A DNA stretch of 64,000 bases. Source: Paraburkholderia sp. D15 (lineage in GTDB: Bacteria; Pseudomonadota; Gammaproteobacteria; Burkholderiales; Burkholderiaceae). Made by a program: the position numbers and the translations under genes. Every line of letters starts with the position of its first letter. The first letter of the stretch is position 1. The notes under the pieces were generated by a model. It saw nothing but the letters and a program-made list of their open reading frames with translations. It was not told the DNA's origin and did not search any database. Shown here piece by piece: positions 9,682 through 17,558 of this stretch. The stretch is taken from contig NZ_CP110395.1 of the NCBI RefSeq assembly GCF_029910215.1, forward strand, positions 2,790,001 to 2,854,000, read 5' to 3'.

Positions 9682-10614
9682 TTAACGCTCCGCGAGCGTC
9701 GTCCCTTCCACCTTCCCCGCAATCGCGGCCGACAGGCGCCGCAGATCGAGCAAGGCCGAATCCGCGCCTTGCAGCCCTTCGAGACTCGTGCCGAGACGCT
9801 CTAACGCGTCGACAATTTCGTCGATGCGCTTCGACTGCGTGGCCGCGTGATCGATCAACCCGTGAATGGCCAGCGACACCGGATCGTCCGCGTTCGGCGT
9901 GATGCCGTACGCGCAGAAGGTGCTGGTCGCGTTGATGGCATTCGCCGCATTCGCGCGTTTGGCGTCGTGCGGCGCGCCGTCGTGCGATGCGCCGTTGGCC
10001 GCCTGGCCGTGCGAGGCACTCGCCGCCGCGGCACTCGCCATCGCCGCGCCGCCGCCCGCCGGAGCCATCGACATATCAGAAGCATTCACCGCCGCAGCCG
10101 CCGGCACGATGATGCGCGCCGGGTTGCCTACCGCCGTCCCTCGCGCGGGCACCGGCTTCGTCACCACCGCGTTCGAGCCGATCTTCGCGTCGGCGCCGAT
10201 CGTGAAGCCGCCCAGCACTTTCGCGCCCGCACCGACGATCACGCCGCGCTCCAGCGTCGGATGCCGTTTCGCGCCGCGCGTGAGCGACGTGCCGCCAAGC
10301 GTCACGCCTTGATAGATCGTGCAGTCGTCGCCGATCTCGGCGGTTTCGCCGATCACCACGCCCATCCCGTGATCGATGAACACGCGCCGCCCCACCGTCG
10401 CGCCCGGATGAATTTCGATGCCGGTCAGAAAGCGCGCGAGCTGCGATACGAAGCGCGCGAGCCAGCGACGCCCTGCCCGCCAGCAGGCGTGCGCGAACCG
10501 GTGCAGCACGAGCGCATGCAGACCCGGGTAACACGTGACGACTTCCCAGGCGCTGCGGGCGGCGGGATCGCGCTCGCGGATCGTGGCAATGTCTTCGCGA
10601 AGTCTCGTGAACAT
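9682..10614 (-). CDS. cysE: Serine O-acetyltransferase with a long C-terminal extension
   Basis: CysE acetylates L-serine from acetyl-CoA, the first step of cysteine synthesis. The ATG 10612-10614 gives [21 protein letters not shown], the family start. The left-handed beta-helix runs from about residue 65 to 170 ([20 protein letters not shown], the catalytic His region, then [16 protein letters not shown]). After [10 protein letters not shown] a low-complexity Ala/His/Gly linker of ~75 residues is followed by a conserved-looking helical tail ([20 protein letters not shown] and a leucine-rich segment). At 310 aa it is longer than the short-type enzymes. The tail replaces the usual C-terminus that contacts cysteine synthase, so complex formation could differ. 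That is inference. Confidence 0.93.
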   Translation of the reverse strand: MFTRLREDIATIRERDPAARSAWEVVTCYPGLHALVLHRFAHACWRAGRRWLARFVSQLARFLTGIEIHPGATVGRRVFIDHGMGVVIGETAEIGDDCTIYQGVTLGGTSLTRGAKRHPTLERGVIVGAGAKVLGGFTIGADAKIGSNAVVTKPVPARGTAVGNPARIIVPAAAAVNASDMSMAPAGGGAAMASAAAASASHGQAANGASHDGAPHDAKRANAANAINATSTFCAYGITPNADDPVSLAIHGLIDHAATQSKRIDEIVDALERLGTSLEGLQGADSALLDLRRLSAAIAGKVEGTTLAER

Positions 10615-10839
10615 GGCAGGACGGTGTCGTGGGAGAAGGAACGCCGGCCGGCCCGCTACGCGCGGCATCCGACCGACGGCATGTGCCGCGCATAGCAGTC
10701 GCGCAGCTTTGCATATGACGTTTCGAGCGATTGTAGGGCGATTGCGCGAACCCTGCCGGAAGCCCACGCTGCCGGCAAGGTCGTCGAATGGAGGAGTCGT
10801 CGGAAAGAGGAAAGAAGGGCGAACGGGCGGCGGCGTTGC

Positions 10840-10913
10840 TTCGAAGCTTTCTTTCGAAGCCTTATTTCGAAGCCTTATTTCGAAGCCTTACTTCGAAGCC
10901 TTACTTCGAAGCG
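10840..10913. repeat. 13-bp tandem repeat containing the trmJ stop codon
   Basis: Six copies (the last partial) of TTCGAAGCCTTAY, with copies 2-5 nearly identical. Each contains a TTCGAA palindrome. On the minus strand each reads GCTTCGAARTAAG, i.e. Ala-Ser-Lys-stop. The trmJ stop codon (10901-10903) is the first of these, and three further TAA triplets follow at 13-nt steps, so the stop is present in all three frames. Confidence 0.95.
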
Positions 10914-11800
10914 TCGCCGTCGCGGCGCTGGGTTTTCAGCAGGATATGCTTGGCGATGCCGCGCACGATGTTGACCTCCTCGCGCTCCAGTCCCGAGCGC
11001 GCGAACAGACGTCGCAGGCGCGACATCAGCTTCTTCGGATTGGCCGGGTCGAGGAAATCGAGCGCGACGAGCGCGCTTTCCAGATGCGTGAACATGCTTT
11101 CGATTTCGTCGCTCGCGGCGCGGACCGTAGACGTGGCACCCGCCCCCCCTGCACCACCCGCTGCGCCTTCGCCGGACACATCGCCTGCAGCGCCGTGCAC
11201 CGCGCTCGCCTGAGCGGCCGCCTGCAACGCATTCGAGGCCGCGGCGACCTCCGTCGACAGATACGACGTGCGCAACTCATACGCCAGCACCTGCACGGCC
11301 TGCGCGAGATTCAACGAGCTATACGCGGGATTCGCCGGGATATGCACGAGCGCGCTGCACCGCTCGACGTCTTCGTTCGACAGGCCCGTGCGCTCGTTGC
11401 CGAACACCAGCGCGATCTCGCCGTGCGCCGCGTGTTCGCGCGCGATCGCGGCCGCCGCGCGCGGCGTGCCCTGCGGCGGCCCGTATTCGCGCAGCCGCGC
11501 GGTCAGCGCGACCGACCAGTGCACGCCGCTCAACGCGTCGGCGAGGGTCGGCACGACGTGCGCGGAGGCGAGCACGTCGTCGGCGCCGCTCGCCATCGCG
11601 ATCGCTTCCGGATCGTTCTGCACCTGCGGCACGCGCGGCGACACCAGCACGAGACGCGAAAAGCCCATCGTCTTCAGCGCGCGTGCCGCCGCGCCGACGT
11701 TGCCCGGATGACTCGGCTCGACGAGCACGAAGCGCGTCGAGGTGAAACCGCCGCGCAGCTCGGCCACGGCGGGGTCGGAGGAATGATGGGTGTGGTCCAC
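10901..11800 (-). CDS. trmJ: tRNA (cytidine/uridine-2'-O-)-methyltransferase TrmJ
   Basis: SPOUT-superfamily enzyme that 2'-O-methylates position 32 of tRNAs using S-adenosylmethionine. The motifs VEPSHPGNVGAAARALKTMG (about residues 27-46), FGNERTGLSNEDV and IPANPAYSSLNLAQAVQVLAYE are the three SpoU motifs that build the knotted SAM site. An Ala/Gly-rich linker (~205-230) separates a C-terminal helical segment with LARSGLEREEVNIVRGI. At 299 aa it is longer than E. coli TrmJ (246 aa), mainly through that linker. The stop codon sits in a 13-bp tandem repeat. It is divergent from suhB. Confidence 0.95.
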   Translation of the reverse strand: MDHTHHSSDPAVAELRGGFTSTRFVLVEPSHPGNVGAAARALKTMGFSRLVLVSPRVPQVQNDPEAIAMASGADDVLASAHVVPTLADALSGVHWSVALTARLREYGPPQGTPRAAAAIAREHAAHGEIALVFGNERTGLSNEDVERCSALVHIPANPAYSSLNLAQAVQVLAYELRTSYLSTEVAAASNALQAAAQASAVHGAAGDVSGEGAAGGAGGAGATSTVRAASDEIESMFTHLESALVALDFLDPANPKKLMSRLRRLFARSGLEREEVNIVRGIAKHILLKTQRRDGDASK

Positions 11801-12161
11801 GGTGAAATTCGGCTGGCTAAAAACGCGTATGGTAGCGCCTCGCTTGCCGCCGGTCCGTTTTTCGCGCGATCCGCGGCGAGTGGCGCAATCCGTGCCCGAC
11901 CGTCCGGACTCAGGTAAAATAGCGCGATTCGCATCAGGTTTTCGCTTGCATCAGGTCCACGGCAATATGTCCGGGCCCATGTGCGCGGCAGGTCTGGCGC
12001 CTCGTTCTTATTCAATTCGTCTCCGTCGGCGGAATGCGCACCGGTTTTGTGCCGGGCAGCGTTCCGTGCTGTTTTCGCGCCTCAGTGGCGCCCTGTCAGC
12101 GCAGGTTTAGCGCTTATTTCCGGTCAGCAGCCGTGCTGCCCCGGCACAAGGATCCAGTCTC
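11801..12161. other. Divergent promoter region between trmJ and suhB
   Basis: 361 bp with no recognisable gene. TAAAAT near 11915 is a possible -10 element for suhB, but no good -35 could be matched. It would give a leader of about 240 nt. suhB has a clear ribosome-binding site (AAGGA about 10 nt before its ATG). The rest shows nothing I can name. Confidence 0.45.
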
Positions 12162-12974
12162 ATGCATCCCATGCTCAATATCGCTGTGAAGGCCGCGCGC
12201 CGTGCAGCCCAGATCATCAACCGCGCGTCGCTCGACCTCGATCTGATCCAGGTCAGCAAGAAACAGCACAACGATTTCGTCACGGAGGTCGACAAAGCGT
12301 CTGAAGCGGCGATCATCGACACGCTCAAGACCGCCTACCCCGATCACGCGATCCTCGCCGAGGAATCCGGCAAGTCGGACAACGAGTCCGAATACCAGTG
12401 GATCATCGATCCGCTCGACGGCACCACCAACTTCATTCACGGTTTTCCGTACTACTGCGTGTCGATCGCGCTCGCGCACAAGGGCATCGTCACGCAGGCC
12501 GTGGTCTACGATCCGACCCGCAACGACCTGTTCACCGCCTCGCGCGGCCGCGGCGCGTACCTGAACGACCGCCGCATTCGCGTCGCCAAGCGTGACCGTC
12601 TGGCCGACGGCCTGATCGGCACCGGCTTCCCGTTCCGCGAAACGGACGGCCTCGCCGCGTACGGCCGCCAGTTCGCCGAAATGACCGAAGCTTGCGCGGG
12701 CCTGCGCCGTCCGGGCGCCGCCGCGCTCGATCTGGCCAATGTCGCCGCCGGCCGCATGGACGGCTTCTTCGAGCAGGGTCTGAATCCGTGGGATGTCGCC
12801 GCGGGCAGCCTGCTGATCACGGAAGCCGGCGGCCTCGTCGGCAACTACACGGGCGATTCGGACTTCCTGCATATCGGGGAAATCGTCGCGGGCAATCCGA
12901 AGATCTATGCGCAGATGGTGCCGATCCTGTCGCGCTATAGCCGCACGCGTCAGCAGGCCGACTCGGCGAACTAA
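12162..12974 (+). CDS. suhB: Inositol-1-monophosphatase family protein SuhB
   Basis: Mg-dependent, Li-sensitive phosphatase of the IMPase family; in E. coli SuhB also joins the rRNA antitermination complex. The 270-aa protein carries the metal-binding motifs: E67/E68 in [18 protein letters not shown] at 81-91 (D83, D86) and NPWDVAAG near residue 210. The length equals E. coli SuhB (267 aa). The AAGGA ribosome-binding site and ATG 12162 fix the start. The position beside trmJ is common in proteobacteria. Confidence 0.97.
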   Translation: MHPMLNIAVKAARRAAQIINRASLDLDLIQVSKKQHNDFVTEVDKASEAAIIDTLKTAYPDHAILAEESGKSDNESEYQWIIDPLDGTTNFIHGFPYYCVSIALAHKGIVTQAVVYDPTRNDLFTASRGRGAYLNDRRIRVAKRDRLADGLIGTGFPFRETDGLAAYGRQFAEMTEACAGLRRPGAAALDLANVAAGRMDGFFEQGLNPWDVAAGSLLITEAGGLVGNYTGDSDFLHIGEIVAGNPKIYAQMVPILSRYSRTRQQADSAN

Positions 12975-13346
12975 GCGGATTCGAGTGGCGGCGTCGGGCG
13001 GACAGATGCCGCGACGCACGCTGCCCTATCCCACCCTACGCCGCGCCGCCTCGGCGCGAGCAACTTGACGAACGCGCGATCACGCGTCGACATTCCCCCA
13101 AAAAAGCGGCTCCGGCCGCTTTTTCGTTTGCCGCGCCTGCATTGGGCAGGCGTTCGTGCTACAAAGCGGGAGGCCGCGCCGGCATGCTCGACAGCCGGTC
13201 GCGTTTTTTGCGCAGGTCGCGCGGCATCCGCGCGCAGGCCATGTCGACTATCGCGCCAGTCAGCATCATCGAATCGCGCCGATATCGAGCGTCGCCAGCC
13301 GCGCCCCGCCGTGCGTCCGTATCGCGCACCGCTTCCGATCCGCTTC
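12975..13346. other. Gap between suhB and lplT
   Basis: 372 bp. It contains a clear terminator hairpin at 13100-13124. The frame of lplT stays open upstream through this gap, but the translated stretch is Arg/Ala/Pro-rich with no family resemblance, so I treat it as non-coding and as the likely site of the lplT promoter. Confidence 0.5.
13100..13124. terminator. Terminator downstream of suhB
   Basis: AAAAAGCGGC, a TCCG tetraloop, then GCCGCTTTTT: a 10-bp perfect stem with a T-run on either strand. It is about 125 bp after the suhB stop. Confidence 0.85.
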
Positions 13347-14642
13347 ATGAAAAAAGGCTTCTACACAATTATCGCGGCGCAGTTCATTTCGTCGCTCGCG
13401 GACAATGCCCTGCTGATCGCCGCCATCGCGCTGCTCTCGGTGATCCGCTCGGCCGCCTGGGTCACGCCGCTGCTGCAGATTTTCTTCACCGTTTCATACG
13501 TGTTGCTCGCGCCGTTCGTCGGCGCGTTCGCCGATGCCATGCAGAAGCGGCACGTGATGTTCATCTCCAACGCGCTGAAGGCAAGCGGCTGCCTGATGAT
13601 GATCGCGGGCGTTCATCCGATGATTGCCTACGGCGTGGTCGGCTTCGGTGCGGCGGCGTATTCGCCGGCCAAGTACGGGATTCTCACCGAGCTGCTGCCC
13701 GCGGAAAAACTCGTGAAGGCGAACGCGTGGCTCGAATCGGCGACCGTGCTGTCGACGATCGTCGGCACGATGGTGGGCGGCGCGCTGATCAGCACCTTCG
13801 CGGACAGGTTCGTCGCGCACGCGCATCTGCCGTTGATCCGCTCGTCGGCCGATCTCGCGATGTTCGCGACCATGGTGACCTACGCGATCGCCGCCGCGAT
13901 CAACATCTTCATTCCGGACACCGGCGCGCGTTATCCGAACCGGCTGGTCGAGCCGAAGAAACTGGTCGGCGATTTCTATCATTGCTTCAACGTGCTGTGG
14001 GCCGACAAGCTCGCGCAGATCGCGCTGTGGGTCACCACGCTGATGTGGGGCGGCGCGGTGACGCTGCAACTGCTGGTGCTCAAATGGGCGAACGTGAACC
14101 TGGGGCTGTCGCTATCGAAGGCGGCGGTCATGCAAGGCGTCACGGGGCTCGGCATCGCGGTCGGCGCCGCGGGCGCGGCCGCGCTGATTCCGTTGCGTAA
14201 ATCGCTGCGCGTATTGCCGATCGGCATTCTTACCGGCGCGGTGGCGATCGCGATGGCGTTCTACAACAAGGATCTGTTTCCGGCGGGCGCGGGACTGCGG
14301 TTTGGTACGTACGTGCTGCCGTTTTATATTCTGCTGGCGTATCCGTTGATGATTCTGCTCGGCGCGCTGTCGGGCTTTTTCATCGTGCCGATGAACGCGA
14401 TTCTTCAGCATCGCGGCGCGACCCTGCTGTCGGCCGGGCATTCGATCGCCGTGCAGAACTTCAATCAGAATCTGGCGGTGTTGCTGATGCTCGGGGCGTA
14501 TGCATTGCTGTTGACGGCGAAGTTGCCCGCGCAGTGGATCATCGTCGTGTTCGGCACATTCATCACGTTCATGATGTGGCTCGCGAAACGGCGCAGCGCG
14601 GTGAACGAGCGGAAGGTGGATATGCGGGCGATGGTGGAGTGA
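13347..14642 (+). CDS. lplT: Lysophospholipid transporter (MFS)
   Basis: LplT flips lysophospholipids across the inner membrane for re-acylation. Starting at ATG 13347 (MKKGFYTIIAAQFISSLADN) it is 431 aa with about 12 hydrophobic segments; E. coli LplT is 397 aa. The N-terminal AQFISSLADNALLIAAIALL segment is typical of this MFS branch, and GFGAAAYSPAKYGILTELLP lies in the first half. In E. coli lplT is followed by aas; no acyltransferase gene follows here. It marks the edge of the variable region that ends at mutS. Confidence 0.9.
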   Translation: MKKGFYTIIAAQFISSLADNALLIAAIALLSVIRSAAWVTPLLQIFFTVSYVLLAPFVGAFADAMQKRHVMFISNALKASGCLMMIAGVHPMIAYGVVGFGAAAYSPAKYGILTELLPAEKLVKANAWLESATVLSTIVGTMVGGALISTFADRFVAHAHLPLIRSSADLAMFATMVTYAIAAAINIFIPDTGARYPNRLVEPKKLVGDFYHCFNVLWADKLAQIALWVTTLMWGGAVTLQLLVLKWANVNLGLSLSKAAVMQGVTGLGIAVGAAGAAALIPLRKSLRVLPIGILTGAVAIAMAFYNKDLFPAGAGLRFGTYVLPFYILLAYPLMILLGALSGFFIVPMNAILQHRGATLLSAGHSIAVQNFNQNLAVLLMLGAYALLLTAKLPAQWIIVVFGTFITFMMWLAKRRSAVNERKVDMRAMVE

Positions 14643-14648
14643 GTGAAG

Positions 14649-14669
14649 CGGTGGGAGTCTCACCCACCG
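14649..14669. terminator. Possible bidirectional hairpin between convergent lplT and the cysteine peptidase
   Basis: CGGTGGG (14649-14655) and CCCACCG (14663-14669) pair around a 7-nt loop between the two stop codons. No T-run is present, so terminator activity is uncertain. Confidence 0.4.
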
Positions 14670-14687
14670 ACTCATCGCGTCGCCAGA

Positions 14688-16022
14688 TCAATTTTCAAAC
14701 TTGACACGATCCCAGCCGGACGTGGGTAAAGGATCGGTCAACCAGCTGAGCGTGCCCGACGCGTAACCGGTCGTCTCCAGCAGCGTGTACGCATCGACCC
14801 ATCCGCCATCGTGTTTTTCCTGCCAATCCTCTCCCCAGCTGTTGTGAATCAGCAGTGCTTCCCGACAACCTTTTCCTGACGACGAGCACATCTCCCGGTA
14901 TCCCGCGATGACCACCGAATGTCCGGACTTACAGGCATTCGGCTTCCCGTCGACGCAGATGCCATCCACCTGGACCGGCCTTCCGGTGGCGAGTACCCCC
15001 CGGATTTTCTCGATGGTGGGTCCATAGCTGGACAAGCGCTGCGATGGTTGGACCTCGTCTTGCCGTACCCGCTTATACGCCGCGCCGCCCGTTGCCGACG
15101 GAAATACGTGGACAACGGGCTTGGGCACAATTTCCACGACCTCATCGCAGCCGTACAACAACGTCGAATACAGGAATTTTTCGAACGTGTCTTGAGCCAC
15201 GGCCGCTTTCAAGTCGTTAGCCGCTACTTTCTTATCGAAATCTCGCTGGAGTTCATCTGCAAGACAGTCAATGCACGCAGATTGCGGATCGCGATGCGCG
15301 TCCTTGTAGCTACTCTTGAGCTTTTCAAATTTGTCATCCAGAACACGGGTGTCGTTTGAATTTTCGGCTACGACCTTTTCGTACGGATAGCAGATGTTAC
15401 TGTAGGTCATACCGATGAATACCGCGCCGTTGATGAGATTCAACGCTCCCGATCCAGCGAGGACCACACCCTCATATCCTTCGAAATCGTTAATCTTCTT
15501 TTTAGCATCGCTCAGTTTCGAATAGGTCGCCATTCCAATTGGCGCTATTTTTCTCTCTTGTGAAAGATGCTGACAATCCCAATTGTCGACCTCGCAGAGA
15601 TATTGCTGCACGATAGCCGCGGCGCTATAGCCATGACAGATCGGCAAGCCGCCTTGCGATTCGACGGGCGGCATGTTTTTGACCAGAAGCGTGGTGCCGT
15701 CCTTGACAGAATAGTCCGAGAGCGGCAACGCTTTAAATATATCGTCAAGCGCGACGCCTCCCGAATCGATTGGTCGACAAGAGGGAATGGCTTGATAGTT
15801 AAAGCGTGCAGTGCCTTTCAATAAATCCGCCACGTCCTGCCCTACAGGGCGCACTTTGGATGACGGCGACTTTACTTCACTCATTGAATACTGTGCCGGC
15901 GACGGAATGCTCGTCACCAATCCGCTCAGAAGCATGAATCCACGAAATAACGTCAGGACGAATACAGGCATCCTGACGCGCGTTGCCTTACCCACCCCAC
16001 CGGCGCATTCCGAGATATGCAT
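14688..16022 (-). CDS. Exported papain-like (C1A) cysteine peptidase
   Basis: 444 aa from ATG 16020-16022, preceded by GGGGGT 4-5 nt upstream; a GTG at 16034 lacks a ribosome-binding site. A hydrophobic export signal follows a basic N-region (PVFVLTLFRGFMLLSGLV, about 19-36). The active site is complete: Gln123 and Cys129 in ESQGGLPICHGYSAAA (the papain Gln-to-Cys spacing of six), His368 in SGHSVVIAGY and Asn394 in IHNSWGEDW. About 240 residues lie between Cys and His, much more than in papain, and carry many cysteines and a lysine-rich helical insert (~230-280). Base composition is clearly AT-richer than the neighbours and codons such as AAA, ATA and AAT are frequent, suggesting acquisition. 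Likely role: secreted or periplasmic protein cleavage; the target is unknown. Confidence 0.8.
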   Translation of the reverse strand: MHISECAGGVGKATRVRMPVFVLTLFRGFMLLSGLVTSIPSPAQYSMSEVKSPSSKVRPVGQDVADLLKGTARFNYQAIPSCRPIDSGGVALDDIFKALPLSDYSVKDGTTLLVKNMPPVESQGGLPICHGYSAAAIVQQYLCEVDNWDCQHLSQERKIAPIGMATYSKLSDAKKKINDFEGYEGVVLAGSGALNLINGAVFIGMTYSNICYPYEKVVAENSNDTRVLDDKFEKLKSSYKDAHRDPQSACIDCLADELQRDFDKKVAANDLKAAVAQDTFEKFLYSTLLYGCDEVVEIVPKPVVHVFPSATGGAAYKRVRQDEVQPSQRLSSYGPTIEKIRGVLATGRPVQVDGICVDGKPNACKSGHSVVIAGYREMCSSSGKGCREALLIHNSWGEDWQEKHDGGWVDAYTLLETTGYASGTLSWLTDPLPTSGWDRVKFEN

Positions 16023-16148
16023 CTTTACCCCCACGGTCTTTTATAGTCACTGCATGTTTTTATAGGCGAATCTTGACGCTGGCGTTCCGCTCGCCGCCGC
16101 AACGTCGATCGGCACAATCCAGACGAACAGCGTTTTCAAGCCATCGCG

Positions 16149-16538
16149 TCAATCCACCGGCGGAATCGCGCCTTCCGACAACGTCTTGAGGAGCCTCGTG
16201 CGACGCCGTTCGAGATCCTTGATCTGACGATCGATGGCTTCGAGGCGTTCGCGCTGCACGTCGTTGATCTGGTCGCACGAACGCGCGCCCTCGATCAGTA
16301 GCATGCAGTCAGGAAAGCCGCGGATGTCTTCTATGGTGAAACCGGTCGCGATCATGCGCTGGATCTGCCTGACCTGCGTCACCGCTTTGTCGGGAAACAC
16401 GCGATAGCCGTTGCTCGCGCGCGCCGACGCCAGCAAACCATGTTCGTCATAGTGCCGGATCGATCGCACGCTGGCGCCGGTGCGTCGCGCAAGTTCACCG
16501 ATACTCAGCATTTCGTCGTCAGATGGCGGTTTTTTCAT
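16149..16538 (-). CDS. MerR-family transcriptional regulator
   Basis: 129 aa. The winged HTH is LSIGELARRTGASVRSIRHY (about 11-30) followed by DEHGLL and the wing NGYRVFPDKAVTQV. The C-terminal half forms the dimerisation coiled coil (QRERLEAIDRQIKDLERRR). The few cysteines are not in the pattern of metal-sensing members, so the signal is unknown. It is divergent from the exported alpha/beta hydrolase across 86 bp and probably controls that gene and itself, as is usual for this family. Confidence 0.9.
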   Translation of the reverse strand: MKKPPSDDEMLSIGELARRTGASVRSIRHYDEHGLLASARASNGYRVFPDKAVTQVRQIQRMIATGFTIEDIRGFPDCMLLIEGARSCDQINDVQRERLEAIDRQIKDLERRRTRLLKTLSEGAIPPVD

Positions 16539-16562
16539 GAAAAGCAGGCTAGCACAAATCGC

Positions 16563-16594
16563 TTGACTCTCACATTAGTGTAAGGGTTGAGACT
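16563..16594 (+). promoter_or_regulatory. Candidate MerR-type operator/promoter
   Basis: TTGACT at 16563-16568 is a good -35 element. An imperfect dyad (CTCACATT and AGTGTAAG, 6 of 8 pairs) at 16569-16584 sits directly after it, and a weak -10 (TGAGAC) lies 19 bp downstream. MerR regulators act on promoters with 19-20 bp spacers with the operator in the spacer, which this matches. The -10 match is poor. Confidence 0.5.
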
Positions 16595-16624
16595 GTGCGT
16601 ACCCCCTACTTTTCAGGACTCGCC

Positions 16625-17533
16625 ATGTACGCCAGAGTGCTCCATTTTCTGCTTGCCGCCGCTGTGTCGGCAGCGTCCCTGTTTGCCACGGCATCCCATG
16701 CCGCTGCCTCCCCCACCCGCTACACGGTTACGTCGAAGGATGGCGTAAAGCTTGCCGTTCAGGAAAGCGGCAACCCCGACGGCACGCCGGTGATTTTCAT
16801 CCACGGTTTGCTCGGTAGCCGTCTCAATTGGGACGCCCAGGTGCAAAGCCCCGAACTGCGCCAGCACCGGATCATCACCTACGATCTGCGCGGTCACGGT
16901 CTGTCGGATAAACCATCCGGCGCCGAACCGTATCGCGATGGCCGCCACTGGGCCGACGATCTCGACGCCGTCATACAAGGCTCGCATGCGAAGAAACCTG
17001 TCGTCATCGGCTGGTCGCTGGGTGGCGTGGTGATATCCAACTATCTCGCCACGTATGGCGATCGCGACATCGCCGGCGCCGTGTATGTCGATGGCGTGGT
17101 GGAACTCGCGCCCGGTCAGATCGTCGACCATCCGGAGGTTTATCGCGACATGAATTCGCCCGATTTGAAGACTCACCTCGACGGCGAACGCACGTTCATC
17201 GGTCTGTGCTTCAACCATCGGCCGGATGCCGAAACGTTCGACCGGCTGCTCGCGAACGGCGCGATGGCGTCGTGGGATATGCAGCGTGAAATCCCGACCA
17301 TGACGGTATTCGCGGCCGAAGGACTGGGCAAGGCGCGCGTGCCGCTGCTGTTCATCTACGGCGGCCACGACGCGCTGGTCGATACGCCCACGACGCTCGC
17401 CCGCGCCACCGCGCTGAATCCGCGCATCGAGAGCAAGGTGTATCCCAACGCAGGGCACGCGTCGTTCATGGAGGAACCCGATCGCTTCAATCGGGATCTG
17501 GCCAGGTTCGTCACGTCGGTGTCCGGGAAATAA
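16625..17533 (+). CDS. Exported alpha/beta hydrolase
   Basis: 302 aa from ATG 16625, giving a clean signal peptide (MYARVLHFLLAAAVSAASLF then ATASHAAAS). A GTG 30 bp upstream would add ten residues but overlaps the putative -10. The fold motifs are present: HGLLGSR (oxyanion loop, ~58), GWSLGG (nucleophile elbow, Ser), GGHDALVDTP (acid) and NAGHASFMEEP (catalytic His). It resembles the esterase/peroxidase-like branch that begins with a SKDGVKLAVQESG strand. The substrate is unknown. It is adjacent to and probably controlled by the divergent MerR gene, and is followed 25 bp later by the dehalogenase-like gene. Confidence 0.88.
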   Translation: MYARVLHFLLAAAVSAASLFATASHAAASPTRYTVTSKDGVKLAVQESGNPDGTPVIFIHGLLGSRLNWDAQVQSPELRQHRIITYDLRGHGLSDKPSGAEPYRDGRHWADDLDAVIQGSHAKKPVVIGWSLGGVVISNYLATYGDRDIAGAVYVDGVVELAPGQIVDHPEVYRDMNSPDLKTHLDGERTFIGLCFNHRPDAETFDRLLANGAMASWDMQREIPTMTVFAAEGLGKARVPLLFIYGGHDALVDTPTTLARATALNPRIESKVYPNAGHASFMEEPDRFNRDLARFVTSVSGK

Positions 17534-17558
17534 TGCGTCGTTCCAACAGGAGATGAGC

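Noticed and set aside
13065..13346. Upstream in-frame extension of lplT
   Set aside because: It contains the suhB terminator and encodes low-complexity Arg/Pro/Ala sequence; the ATG at 13347 begins exactly with the transporter family N-terminus.
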